From: DATBHW01 sp046704085
GTDB taxonomy: Bacteria > Chloroflexota > Ktedonobacteria > Ktedonobacterales > DATBGS01
Length of the DNA: 26,431 nucleotides
Reading direction: 5' to 3'
Assembly (NCBI GenBank): GCA_046704085.1
Contig: JBJKSJ010000224.1
Span: 1 to 26,431, forward strand
Below the pieces are notes generated by a model. That model had not been told where the DNA came from. It saw only the letters and a list, made by a program, of their open reading frames with translations, and did not search any database. This document shows, piece after piece, positions 15,066 through 22,961 of this stretch. Made by a program: the position numbers and the translations under genes. How positions within the stretch are numbered: the stretch's first letter is position 1; every line of letters begins with the position of its first letter.

Positions 15066-16436
15066 TCATCCCATCCTGGCCCATAACTTTGCCGACAATT
15101 CGCGGGAGCGCGCCATGATGCGCTCCTCGTCGAGGGTCAGCAGCGTGCGGTCACGCATCAGCCAGCGCCCGGCGACCATCGTGTCGCGGACATGCGTGCC
15201 ATCGGCGCCAAAGATCAGGTGCCAGGGCAGATTGCCCGCCGTCAGCGGCGTGGGCGCGTCATAGTCCAGAATTGCCAGGTCCGCCGCCGCGCCGGGGCGC
15301 AGTTCGCCGAAGAAATGTTCAGGTGTGCCTGCAAACGGCCTGAAGACCGATTCGGCGATGCGCGCATTGCGGGCAAAGGCCATATCCAGAATGGCATCAC
15401 CGGGCATCAGGCGCGGGTCGCGCCCGGCCAGTTTGGGCAGCAGATAGGCGACCTTCATCTCTTGCAGCATGTTCATGCTGAAGCCGTCGTTGCCCAGGCC
15501 CACGTTGACGCCCGCGTCGCGCATCTCCTGGAGGGGAGCGACGCCAACCGCGTTGTTCATATTCGAGCGGGCGTTATGGACGACATTCGTGCGCGTCTGC
15601 GCCAGCCGCCCGATTTCGCCGCTGTTGACGTGGACACAGTGCGCGGCAATGCTCAGCGGCCCCAGGATGTCGTTGCTCTCCAGACGCTCCACTGCGCGCG
15701 CGCCGTATTTTGCCTGACTGTCCTCTTCATCGCAGACATCCTCAGCAACATGGATGTGAAAGCCCACACCCAGCGCCGTGCCCAGCGCCGCGCACTGCTC
15801 CAGTGATTTGGGGCTGAGCGTGAAGGAGGCGTGCAGGCCAAAGCTGCCCGCGAGCATGCCTTGCCTGGCCGCTGGCCGTTCGTACAACGAACGGATAAAT
15901 CGCTCGTTCTCGCGGATGCCCGCTGCCGTGATGGCCGGTCCATCGCGGTCAGAAACCTCATAGGCCAGGCAGGCGCGGATGCCCGCCTGCTCAACCGATT
16001 CAGCGATCACATCCAGGCTGCCCTCGACGGCGTTGGGGCTGGCGTGGTGATCCATGACGCAGGTGGTGCCGTGCCGGATAGCATCGGCCATGAAGAAGTC
16101 GGCGCTGGCGCGGGTGTCTTCGAGCGTGAGCAGCTTATCCAGCCGCCACCAGAGCCGTTCCAGTATCTCAGGGAAGTTTTTTGGCGGCTCGCCAGGAATT
16201 GCCATGCCACGCGCAAAGGCGCCGTAAAAATGCGTGTGGGCACAGAGAAAGCCAGGCAGCACCAAAGCGCCGCCCGCATCCACATATTCAGCATTGGGAT
16301 GCTCGGCGCGCAGATCAGCCGTCTTGCCGAGGGCCGCGATCAGCCCATCGCGCGCCAGCAGCGCGCCATCCTCAATGAGTTCGCTGCGCTGGCCCAACGT
16401 CGCTACCGTTGCGTTGGCAATGAGTGTATCCGGCAT
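15066..16436 (-). CDS. ssnA: SsnA-type aminohydrolase
   Basis: A 456-residue amidohydrolase-superfamily enzyme. Metal ligands are H67 and H69 in CAHTHF, a histidine in FHIHVAED, one in AAHCVHV and the aspartate in LGNDGFSMN. The segments GAFARGMAIPGEPPKNF and ILERLWWRLDKLLT are characteristic of SsnA proteins and set it apart from the second amidohydrolase of the array. SsnA genes lie in the ygfK/xdhD cluster in E. coli and gut bacteria and are needed for anaerobic purine use. Deamination or opening of a xanthine-derived ring is the expected step. AGAGGAG ahead of the ATG at 16436 decides the start; a TTG-initiated frame to 16496 would run into the GNAT gene. Confidence 0.92.
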   Translation of the reverse strand: MPDTLIANATVATLGQRSELIEDGALLARDGLIAALGKTADLRAEHPNAEYVDAGGALVLPGFLCAHTHFYGAFARGMAIPGEPPKNFPEILERLWWRLDKLLTLEDTRASADFFMADAIRHGTTCVMDHHASPNAVEGSLDVIAESVEQAGIRACLAYEVSDRDGPAITAAGIRENERFIRSLYERPAARQGMLAGSFGLHASFTLSPKSLEQCAALGTALGVGFHIHVAEDVCDEEDSQAKYGARAVERLESNDILGPLSIAAHCVHVNSGEIGRLAQTRTNVVHNARSNMNNAVGVAPLQEMRDAGVNVGLGNDGFSMNMLQEMKVAYLLPKLAGRDPRLMPGDAILDMAFARNARIAESVFRPFAGTPEHFFGELRPGAAADLAILDYDAPTPLTAGNLPWHLIFGADGTHVRDTMVAGRWLMRDRTLLTLDEERIMARSRELSAKLWARMG

Positions 16437-16459
16437 GGCTGGTCTCCTCTGCTGGTTGG

Positions 16460-16966
16460 TTATTGTAAGCGCAAGACCATGAGTTCTTCGTCCCAATACT
16501 GATCGCCTTGCTTCAAGGCGCGTGGCTCCAGACCATAGACCTCAAAGCCGAGCGAGCGGTACAGCCGACGCGCGGCGGTATTGCTGGTAACAACCGCCAG
16601 CAGCAGTAGCTCCAGCCCTGGGATTGTGCGCGCCTGGGCAATGGCTTCTGCCACCAACGCTTTGCTAATGCCGTGTCCGCGCTGCTCAGGGGCTACATAC
16701 ATGCTGACGATGTAGCCCTTATGTTGGCCTTTCTGCCCGCTTTCCCGATAAAAGCCGACGATGCCAACCAGACTCTCATCCTCGAATGCGCCGATGAAAA
16801 AGGTTTCGCTAAGCGGTTGGCGCAGACGCTGGCGAAAGCTCTCCTTGCTGCGTTGCAGCGTTTCCTCATAGGTTGAGCCGAACGCCTCTGGGTTATCCTG
16901 AAGCGCGCGCAAACGGATGCTCCAGAGCGCGTCTAAGTCTTCTTCCGTTAGTTTGCGTATGAGCAT
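16460..16966 (-). CDS. GNAT-family N-acetyltransferase
   Basis: A 168-residue single-domain acetyltransferase. The central motif reads VSMYVAPEQRGHGISKALV, with the acetyl-CoA pyrophosphate loop QRGHGI at 95-100. The later NTAARRLYRSLGFEVYGLE block is the usual C-terminal GNAT signature. It should transfer an acetyl group to an amine, but the acceptor (antibiotic, polyamine, amino acid or protein N-terminus) cannot be told from sequence. Spacing to ssnA is 23 bases and to the HEPN-like gene 30 bases, so it belongs to the same transcript. No role in purine use is known for this family. Confidence 0.88.
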   Translation of the reverse strand: MLIRKLTEEDLDALWSIRLRALQDNPEAFGSTYEETLQRSKESFRQRLRQPLSETFFIGAFEDESLVGIVGFYRESGQKGQHKGYIVSMYVAPEQRGHGISKALVAEAIAQARTIPGLELLLLAVVTSNTAARRLYRSLGFEVYGLEPRALKQGDQYWDEELMVLRLQ

Positions 16967-16996
16967 GGCTATTGCCTCGATTGATAAAGAGAAGTC

Positions 16997-17770
16997 TTAC
17001 GCTGTTCTTAGACGGTGACGAACGTCCTCATATGGTGCTGGTAGTAAGTCTATCTTTGAGAAGAAAGTGTCGACAAAATTTAAACTAGAATCAACGGCCC
17101 ACTGAGCGCAGGCGTGGCTCAGGTATGAGTGGAGGAAATGTGAACCAGGCTTAACCAAAGGGTTAGCTTTCTTGGAAAACCTTGTTTCTAACATCCTTGA
17201 AAGATCGTGAACTTTGTCTTCACCTGATTTGCCCTTGGATGGGCCATCCCAGAGAGTTCTATAGTGAATAAGGGCATTGCGTAGCTTTATTAGTTCATCA
17301 ACTTCTTGATAGGGAGACATGCCTTTAGGAAAAGATTCTTTTCCCACCCACTCAAGGGCCAGTTGAAACTTCTTTAGGCTCGAAAATTGTATTCTGCCCT
17401 TGAGTTCTTCTTCCCACACAGCAGCCATGACTGCAACTGCTGTGGGTGGCAGATGGTCAGTAACTCGGCTAAAAGATTGGTAAACATTCCCATAAAGCTC
17501 ATTGATAATGGCCTCTATGAAAGCTACAGCAGTAAAGATGGCCCCAGTAACGAAAGCCCGATGGTTAGCAATTTGCTCATCATCGCCTTTACCGGCATAT
17601 GCTTTCTCGATTTCTGCTGCTTGTCTAGCAAAGAGGGCGGCTGACTGGATATGAAACCTTGAAAAGTAAACTCCTACGGTTAGAGTAGCGGTTGCAGTCT
17701 CGCTTTCAGATGCAGTGCCGCTTAGAAAGATGGGCGCTGGCTTGTTGCTGATATTATCCGGGTTGCTCAT
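16997..17770 (-). CDS. Hypothetical low-GC protein with HEPN-like RNxxxH motif
   Basis: A 257-residue protein I cannot assign to a named family. It appears mainly helical and soluble. One helix, with AFVTGAIFTAVAFIEAIINEL near residues 72-92, is hydrophobic but interrupted by acidic residues. IKLRNALIHYR (161-171) fits the R-x4-H motif of HEPN proteins (R164, N165, H169), many of which are toxins or anti-phage ribonucleases. The coding sequence is much poorer in GC than its neighbours: I count 22 G/C in 17161-17220 and 21 in 17281-17340, against about 35 or more per 60 in flanking genes. That suggests recent transfer. AGAGG upstream of the ATG at 17770 is preferred over the ATG at 17791. The gene follows xdhD by 10 bases. 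The HEPN call is tentative. Confidence 0.7.
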   Translation of the reverse strand: MSNPDNISNKPAPIFLSGTASESETATATLTVGVYFSRFHIQSAALFARQAAEIEKAYAGKGDDEQIANHRAFVTGAIFTAVAFIEAIINELYGNVYQSFSRVTDHLPPTAVAVMAAVWEEELKGRIQFSSLKKFQLALEWVGKESFPKGMSPYQEVDELIKLRNALIHYRTLWDGPSKGKSGEDKVHDLSRMLETRFSKKANPLVKPGSHFLHSYLSHACAQWAVDSSLNFVDTFFSKIDLLPAPYEDVRHRLRTA

Positions 17771-17780
17771 CGCTAGCCTC

Positions 17781-20726
17781 TTATATTCCATCTCTCATCG
17801 CCTGCCACACTCGCTCTGGCGTCAGGGGGATTTCGCGCACGCGCACGCCCAGCGCATCGGCAACGGCGTTGGCGATGGCCGGGGCCATGCCGTCGATGGG
17901 GATTTCGGCGACGGCTTTCGCGCCATACGGGCCGAAGGGGTCGCTGGTCTCCACCAGAAAGGTTTCGTGCGCGGGCATCTCGTCGGCGCGGTATATGTGG
18001 TAGGTGGTGAAGTCGGTGGTCAGCAGCGCGCCCTGCTCATCGTACAGCATCTCTTCGCACGTGCCATAGCCGAGCGCTTGCGTCGCGCCGCCCTCAATCT
18101 GCCCTTCTGCGGTTGCGGGGTTGATCGCCTTTCCGCAGTCAACGGCAGAAACCATCTTGACGACGCGCACCACGCCGGTCTCGCTGTCCACCTCGACTTC
18201 GGCGAACTGCGCGGCAAAAGGCGGCGGCGAATCATAACTCATCGTGGAGGCGGTTGCCATAATCTGGTGCTGGTTTTCTACGTGCAGCGAATGCAGCGCC
18301 ACATCCGAGATACTGACGCTGCGGCCATCGAGCGCGATGACGCGGCGGTTCTCCAGGTGCAGCGCGTCGGGCGGCGCGTTGAGCATGCGCCCGGCCACTT
18401 CGCAGATTTGCTCGCGCACCTGCTCTGCCGCCTTTTTGACCGCGCCGCCAGAGATATACGTCGTGCTGGAGGCATACGCTCCTGTATCAAACGGCGTGAA
18501 GTCGGTATCAGACGAGTGGATGATGATGTCTGAGACGGGCACGCCCAGCACCTCCGCGCCAATTTGCGCCAGCACCGTATCTGAACCCGTGCCCAGGTCG
18601 GTTGCGCCCACCAGCACGTTAAAGGAGCCATCGTCGTTGAGCTTGATGCTGGCCCCGCCCATGTCCAGCCCCGCGATAGCAGTGCCATGCATGGCAATAG
18701 CGACGCCTACGCCGCGCTTGATGCGCCCATTGCCTGGATGGCCGCGCTGCTCGTCCCAGCCGATGGCGGCTTTGCCCTTTTCGATGCAGCCAGGCAGGCC
18801 GCAGCTCTGAATCACCTGCACCAGCCCCTCTTTGCCCTCGCCGAGCGCCACCGACAGCGGGTTCTCATCGCCCTGGCGTATCCAGTTTTTCTGGCGGAAG
18901 GCAATCGGGTCCATGCCCAGGGCTTTAGCAACTTCATCCATGTGGCTTTCCAGGGCAAAGATGCCCTGCGGCACGCCATAGCCCCGGAACGCTCCAGGCG
19001 GCGGCAGATTGGTATAGACGACATCGGCGACAAAGCGGATGTTGGGCGCCCGATAGAGCGGCAGCGACTTGGAGCCGGTGTTGCTCTGAACGGTCAGCGC
19101 GTGCGTGCCATACGCGCCGGTATTTGCCAGCACGATCATCTCGTTGGCGACCATCGTTCCATCGCGCTTGACGCCTGTGCGCATCTTGAGTATCTGCGGG
19201 TGGCGCGAGCGGCTGCTGCGAAACTCCTGCTCGCGGCTGTATTCGAAGCGCACCGGTCTGCCGGTAGCGATGGTCAGATGGGCGGCCAGGTCTTCGATCA
19301 GTACCTCCTGCTTGACGCCAAAGCCGCCGCCGATGCGTGGCTTGATGACGCGAATGCGCCTGGGCGGCAGACCAATGATCGGCGCGATGATACGGCGCAC
19401 ATGGAATGGCACCTGGGTACTGGTGCGTACAATCAGGCGCTCGTCTTCGTCCCAATAGGTGATGACGATATGCGGCTCCAGCGGCGTCTGCTGCACCTGG
19501 GGCACGATGTATTCGCCCTCGACGACCAAATGAGATTCGGCAAACCCTTGCTCCACATTGCCCACTTCGGCCTCGATGCGCGCCGCCAGGTTGCGCGATG
19601 CGTCGTGAATACGGTAGGAGTCTGGCTCTGGATGGATGCAAGGCGCGCCCGGGTCCATCGCGCGGCGGAGGTCCAGCACAGCGGGCAAAATCTCATAATC
19701 TACTTCGATGAGATCAAGCGCACGCTGGGCAATCTCCGGCGTCTCGGCAGCGACAACAGCCACGCGATCACCGACAAAGCGTACGACGTTATCCAGGCTG
19801 TACTGGTCGTGCGGGCCAGGCTCCGGCCAGGATTGGCCTGCTGTAGTGTAGGGGATGCGCGGCAGGTCTTTATGGGTCAAGACGGCGTGGACACCAGGCA
19901 GCGCCCTGGCTTTCGCGGCGTCGATGTCGCGGATGCGTGCGTGCGCGTGTGGGCTGGTCAGCAGGGCGGCATGCAGCATGCCGCGCAGTTCAATATCATC
20001 CACAAAGCAGGGTTTTCCTGTAGCCAACTTGACGGCATCAACTTTGCGTTCCGGCTTGCCAACTGTCCGCAGGGCTTCTTTAGGTCGCGCCAGGGTAGAA
20101 ACGCTGACCTCTGCCTCAAGTTCCAGGTCATCCTGCGCGGCTGACCGTGAGGTGTGGGCTGGCCCGCTGTCGCCGCTGTCTGGCTCGCTGCCTCCATGTC
20201 CGTAGTGTTCGGCAGATTTGCCCGGCGACCAGACCTCGCTATCGCCAAAGGTTGGTGGCGGCACTTCGCCGCGCAGGATAGCAGCGGCGCGCTGGATGGC
20301 CTGTACCGGCTTGACGTAGCCGGTACAGCGGCAGAGATTGCCGGAGATGGCGTCTCGAATCTGCTCATCTGTTGGATTGGGCGTGTCTTTCAGCAGCGCC
20401 TGCGCAGCCAGAACCATTGCCGGAATGCAATAGCCGCACTGTACCGAACCATTATCGGCCATCGTCTGCTGAATCGGGTGCATCTGCCGGGGCGTGCCGA
20501 TTCCTTCAACGGTTGTGATCGCTGCGCTATCGGCCTGCGCTGCCAGCATGACGCAGGTGTTTCTAGGCACGCCATCGACCAGGACTGCGCACACGCCGCA
20601 CTCGCCGGTATCGCAGCCGTGCTTGACGCTGAAGCAGCCCTCGCAGCGCAGCGTTTCCAACAAGCGCGCGTTGGGCGCGACCTCTAGCGAGCGCCACGTG
20701 CCATTGATCGTCAGTCCGATGCGCAT
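17781..20726 (-). CDS. xdhD: Xanthine dehydrogenase-type molybdenum hydroxylase, fused [2Fe-2S] and molybdopterin subunits (XdhD-like)
   Basis: A 981-residue fusion. Residues 1-150 hold the two [2Fe-2S] clusters: C38, C43, C46 and C58, then C97, C100, C132 and C134 (in QCGYC and CRCTGY). An acidic, Gly/Ser-rich linker of some 65 residues follows. From about 225 the molybdopterin domains begin, with RIGGGFGVKQE, PPGAFRGYGVPQ and, near the end, GAKAVAE, whose glutamate should be the catalytic base. The order matches E. coli XdhD (about 950 residues) and not the usual three-subunit layout. The FAD subunit is the separate ygfM gene. Likely reaction: hydroxylation or the reverse reduction of purines such as hypoxanthine, xanthine or urate. 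With yqeB nearby, a selenium-dependent form is possible. The ATG at 20726 is the only start in the gap after the methyltransferase. Confidence 0.92.
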   Translation of the reverse strand: MRIGLTINGTWRSLEVAPNARLLETLRCEGCFSVKHGCDTGECGVCAVLVDGVPRNTCVMLAAQADSAAITTVEGIGTPRQMHPIQQTMADNGSVQCGYCIPAMVLAAQALLKDTPNPTDEQIRDAISGNLCRCTGYVKPVQAIQRAAAILRGEVPPPTFGDSEVWSPGKSAEHYGHGGSEPDSGDSGPAHTSRSAAQDDLELEAEVSVSTLARPKEALRTVGKPERKVDAVKLATGKPCFVDDIELRGMLHAALLTSPHAHARIRDIDAAKARALPGVHAVLTHKDLPRIPYTTAGQSWPEPGPHDQYSLDNVVRFVGDRVAVVAAETPEIAQRALDLIEVDYEILPAVLDLRRAMDPGAPCIHPEPDSYRIHDASRNLAARIEAEVGNVEQGFAESHLVVEGEYIVPQVQQTPLEPHIVITYWDEDERLIVRTSTQVPFHVRRIIAPIIGLPPRRIRVIKPRIGGGFGVKQEVLIEDLAAHLTIATGRPVRFEYSREQEFRSSRSRHPQILKMRTGVKRDGTMVANEMIVLANTGAYGTHALTVQSNTGSKSLPLYRAPNIRFVADVVYTNLPPPGAFRGYGVPQGIFALESHMDEVAKALGMDPIAFRQKNWIRQGDENPLSVALGEGKEGLVQVIQSCGLPGCIEKGKAAIGWDEQRGHPGNGRIKRGVGVAIAMHGTAIAGLDMGGASIKLNDDGSFNVLVGATDLGTGSDTVLAQIGAEVLGVPVSDIIIHSSDTDFTPFDTGAYASSTTYISGGAVKKAAEQVREQICEVAGRMLNAPPDALHLENRRVIALDGRSVSISDVALHSLHVENQHQIMATASTMSYDSPPPFAAQFAEVEVDSETGVVRVVKMVSAVDCGKAINPATAEGQIEGGATQALGYGTCEEMLYDEQGALLTTDFTTYHIYRADEMPAHETFLVETSDPFGPYGAKAVAEIPIDGMAPAIANAVADALGVRVREIPLTPERVWQAMRDGI

Positions 20727-20742
20727 AACTTCCACTCCCTTG

Positions 20743-21552
20743 CTATGAGCTATTGCCTCGTGCCGCAAACAGCCCTGAATCCTTGCTGATATGAATCGCT
20801 CCGTGCGCTGCCAGTTCCTGCTCAATCAACGCCTGGAGTCGTTCCAGTTTCTCGCCCACTAAGACACGCCCTACCTGGCCGGAGAGGATGTAATCAACCA
20901 GCGGTTGCGCCTCGGTGACAACCAGCGCATCCTCGTAACGGTAGAGCATGACAGCGGGGAAGTATGGCGTAAGCTGAGCCGCGCCATTCTCTAGAGAAAA
21001 TGAGCTTGTCGCTACACCCCACCTGAAGCTAGCATCAACTTGCCGTATCAGATCGCCTATCTCCTGAAGATCGGTCTCACCTACTGTCGAAGCGTAGAGT
21101 ATCCCATCAGTCTTGAGGACGCGGCGAATCTCTGCGAGCGCCCTGGGCCGATCTGGAACATGGTAGAGCATATGGTTCGCAATCACCACATCCAGGCTGG
21201 CATCGTCAAAAGGGATCGCTTGCGCATCGATCAACTGGAACTGGAAAGCGCGTTGGCTGCGGCTCAGCTTCTGCCGGGCTTCCCGAAGCATCCCAGCTGA
21301 AAAGTCGGAGAGCGTGACCTCCCAGGTGTCGGACATGCGGCTGAGGTTAATCGTCCAGAGCAGTCCTGGGCCGCAGCCTAGTTCAAGGATGCGACTCCCA
21401 GGCTTCAGCCTGAACTGATCGAAGACCCAGCGGTGCCAGCCATATTTGTTGACGCTAAAGCGCGCGTGAAGCTGAATGCGCGCATTCAGCCTTGAAGCAT
21501 CTTTATACTGATCGTGCAGCAGAGAGGATTGGCTAGGTCTGTCTGACATCAT
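20743..21552 (-). CDS. Class I SAM-dependent methyltransferase
   Basis: A 269-residue methyltransferase of the UbiE/type 11 kind. Motif I is LELGCGPG (56-63). The acidic residue binding SAM lies in VTLSDFSAGML, and motif II/III region reads VIANHMLYHVPDRP. The C-terminal half should determine the acceptor, which I cannot identify. Two adjacent ATG codons (21552 and 21549) follow AAGGA; a longer frame to 21657 overlaps the SnoaL-like gene and adds nothing family-like. It separates the XdhD gene (16 bases on) from the FAD-subunit gene, together with the SnoaL-like gene. Whether it acts on a purine metabolite or is a passenger is unknown. Confidence 0.88.
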   Translation of the reverse strand: MMSDRPSQSSLLHDQYKDASRLNARIQLHARFSVNKYGWHRWVFDQFRLKPGSRILELGCGPGLLWTINLSRMSDTWEVTLSDFSAGMLREARQKLSRSQRAFQFQLIDAQAIPFDDASLDVVIANHMLYHVPDRPRALAEIRRVLKTDGILYASTVGETDLQEIGDLIRQVDASFRWGVATSSFSLENGAAQLTPYFPAVMLYRYEDALVVTEAQPLVDYILSGQVGRVLVGEKLERLQALIEQELAAHGAIHISKDSGLFAARGNSS

Positions 21553-21629
21553 ATTTCCTTCGCTAACCCGCCTATGGCCCCGCACCCAGGCAGAGTGGGT
21601 AGAGTAGGCATTCTGGGCATTTTTGCAAT

Positions 21630-22019
21630 TTATAGCAGCCCTTCCCCTTCGTTCCACTCCTCCGCCAGCTTGCCATTCGCCAGACGAAAAATCTGGATCA
21701 TTGTCCTACTCACCCGCCTGCTCGTTGGCGCGCTGCCCGCATAGGTGCCTTGATGGGTCCCCTGCCAGGTGGTGCGGATGACCACTTTGTCCCCTTCTGC
21801 AATCAGATCATCAATAGTCACGCGCAGATCCGGGAAGCCCGCCCGCACTGCCGAGATGAATTGCCGAACTCCCTCCGGCCCAGGAACCTGCTCCTCGGTA
21901 GAGCGATCAACAAAATCGGGGGCAAATACGTCATCAATGACATCCAGGTTTCCCCGATTGATGCTCTCTTCAATCACGCCACGGATGATGGCTTTGTTCT
22001 CTTCTTCTGGCGTTGGCAT
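21630..22019 (-). CDS. SnoaL-like ester cyclase/NTF2-fold protein
   Basis: A 129-residue protein with the SnoaL pattern: an N-terminal helix (NKAIIRGVIEESINRGN), FAPDFVDRS, GPEGVRQFISAVRAGFPDL, and a C-terminal strand region ending FRLANGKLAEEWNEGEG. The family has a small cone-shaped NTF2 fold. It includes polyketide cyclases, dehydratases, and many proteins of unknown role annotated as ester cyclase. It follows ygfM by 37 bases. GAGGAAGG lies upstream of the ATG at 22019. No substrate is indicated. Confidence 0.85.
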   Translation of the reverse strand: MPTPEEENKAIIRGVIEESINRGNLDVIDDVFAPDFVDRSTEEQVPGPEGVRQFISAVRAGFPDLRVTIDDLIAEGDKVVIRTTWQGTHQGTYAGSAPTSRRVSRTMIQIFRLANGKLAEEWNEGEGLL

Positions 22020-22056
22020 CCCTGGCCTTCCTCTCCCTCTTCAAGCGGCCCTTCTT

Positions 22057-22932
22057 TTATCGCTGTTCCTTGCCGTCGCCCATGATCTGCCGCCAGCGCG
22101 CGGCATCGGCGCATTGCGCCAGCGCGCGCCGCGCCAGGGTGGCGGCCACATCGCGCCGGTAAGCCGGGCTGGCGCGAAAGTCGGGCGGCGGCGCAAACGC
22201 ATCCAGACCCGCCGTTACGGCTGATGCAATCTGCGCTTGATCAGGATGCTTACCAGCCAGCATCTGTTCAGTTCCTTGAAGCCGCATAGGCGCCATGCCC
22301 ACGCCGCCAACCGCGACGCGAGCCTGCTGGCAGATGCCGCCCTGAAGTGTCAGCACGGCTGCCGCGTGAACAAGCGCAACATCATCGGGCGCGCGTGCCA
22401 CGCGCAAGAATGCGCCCGCGCTATTGGCAGAAGGCCGCTCGATCAGTACGTCTACCAGCAGTTCTTCGGGGCGTCGCTCCTGAAAGACACCTTCCGCTAG
22501 GACCACGCGCTCATGCTCGCCAATAAGGCGCGCTCTGGCATTCAGCGCAGCCAGCGCAACCGCCAGATCAGCCTGCGCGGCTGGACCGGAGGCCAGCGTC
22601 CCCCCAATCGTAGCAGCGTTGCGAATCAAGCGCGCTGCTGAGGTTCTGGCCGCCTGCTCCAGTATGCCGCCAGCCAGTTCACGAATGATGGGCGATTCAA
22701 CCAGTCCTTGCAATGTGACCAATGCGCCGATGTGGATTTCTGACTCATGCTCGCTGATGGCATTCAGATCAAGCGCGCGCAGGTCCACGACTGCCTGAAG
22801 ATCTTTATCGCGCTTCCCCACCAGCAGCGTACCGCCCGCGAGCGGCGCCGACTTGACGCCGGGCCGCTTGAGCAGTTGCAGCGCCTCTGCAAGCGTTTCT
22901 GGCCGATAATATTCAGTGACATTGAGGAGCAT
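22057..22932 (-). CDS. ygfM: FAD-binding subunit of the molybdenum hydroxylase (YgfM/CoxM type)
   Basis: A 291-residue flavin subunit of xanthine dehydrogenase/CO dehydrogenase type. The FAD pyrophosphate motifs are APLAGGTLL (around 29-37) and the RNAATIGGTLASG block (104-116). A C-terminal CO-dehydrogenase-flavoprotein domain carries VAVGGVGMAPMRL. It should take electrons from the Fe-S clusters of XdhD and pass them to NAD+ or another carrier. No iron-sulfur insert is seen, unlike the 4-hydroxybenzoyl-CoA reductase flavin subunit. It lies 29 bases after ade. Its separation from xdhD by two unrelated genes is unusual for subunits of one enzyme. Confidence 0.92.
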   Translation of the reverse strand: MLLNVTEYYRPETLAEALQLLKRPGVKSAPLAGGTLLVGKRDKDLQAVVDLRALDLNAISEHESEIHIGALVTLQGLVESPIIRELAGGILEQAARTSAARLIRNAATIGGTLASGPAAQADLAVALAALNARARLIGEHERVVLAEGVFQERRPEELLVDVLIERPSANSAGAFLRVARAPDDVALVHAAAVLTLQGGICQQARVAVGGVGMAPMRLQGTEQMLAGKHPDQAQIASAVTAGLDAFAPPPDFRASPAYRRDVAATLARRALAQCADAARWRQIMGDGKEQR

Positions 22933-22961
22933 GACTGGTTCCTCTTTTTCTTAGAAAGGGG

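Noticed and set aside
18687..20144. A 485-codon open frame on the plus strand opposite xdhD, and other long antisense frames such as 3301-4161 and 22968-23831
   Set aside because: They lie fully inside strongly conserved minus-strand genes. Their translations show no family motif and the biased composition expected of antisense frames in GC-rich DNA.
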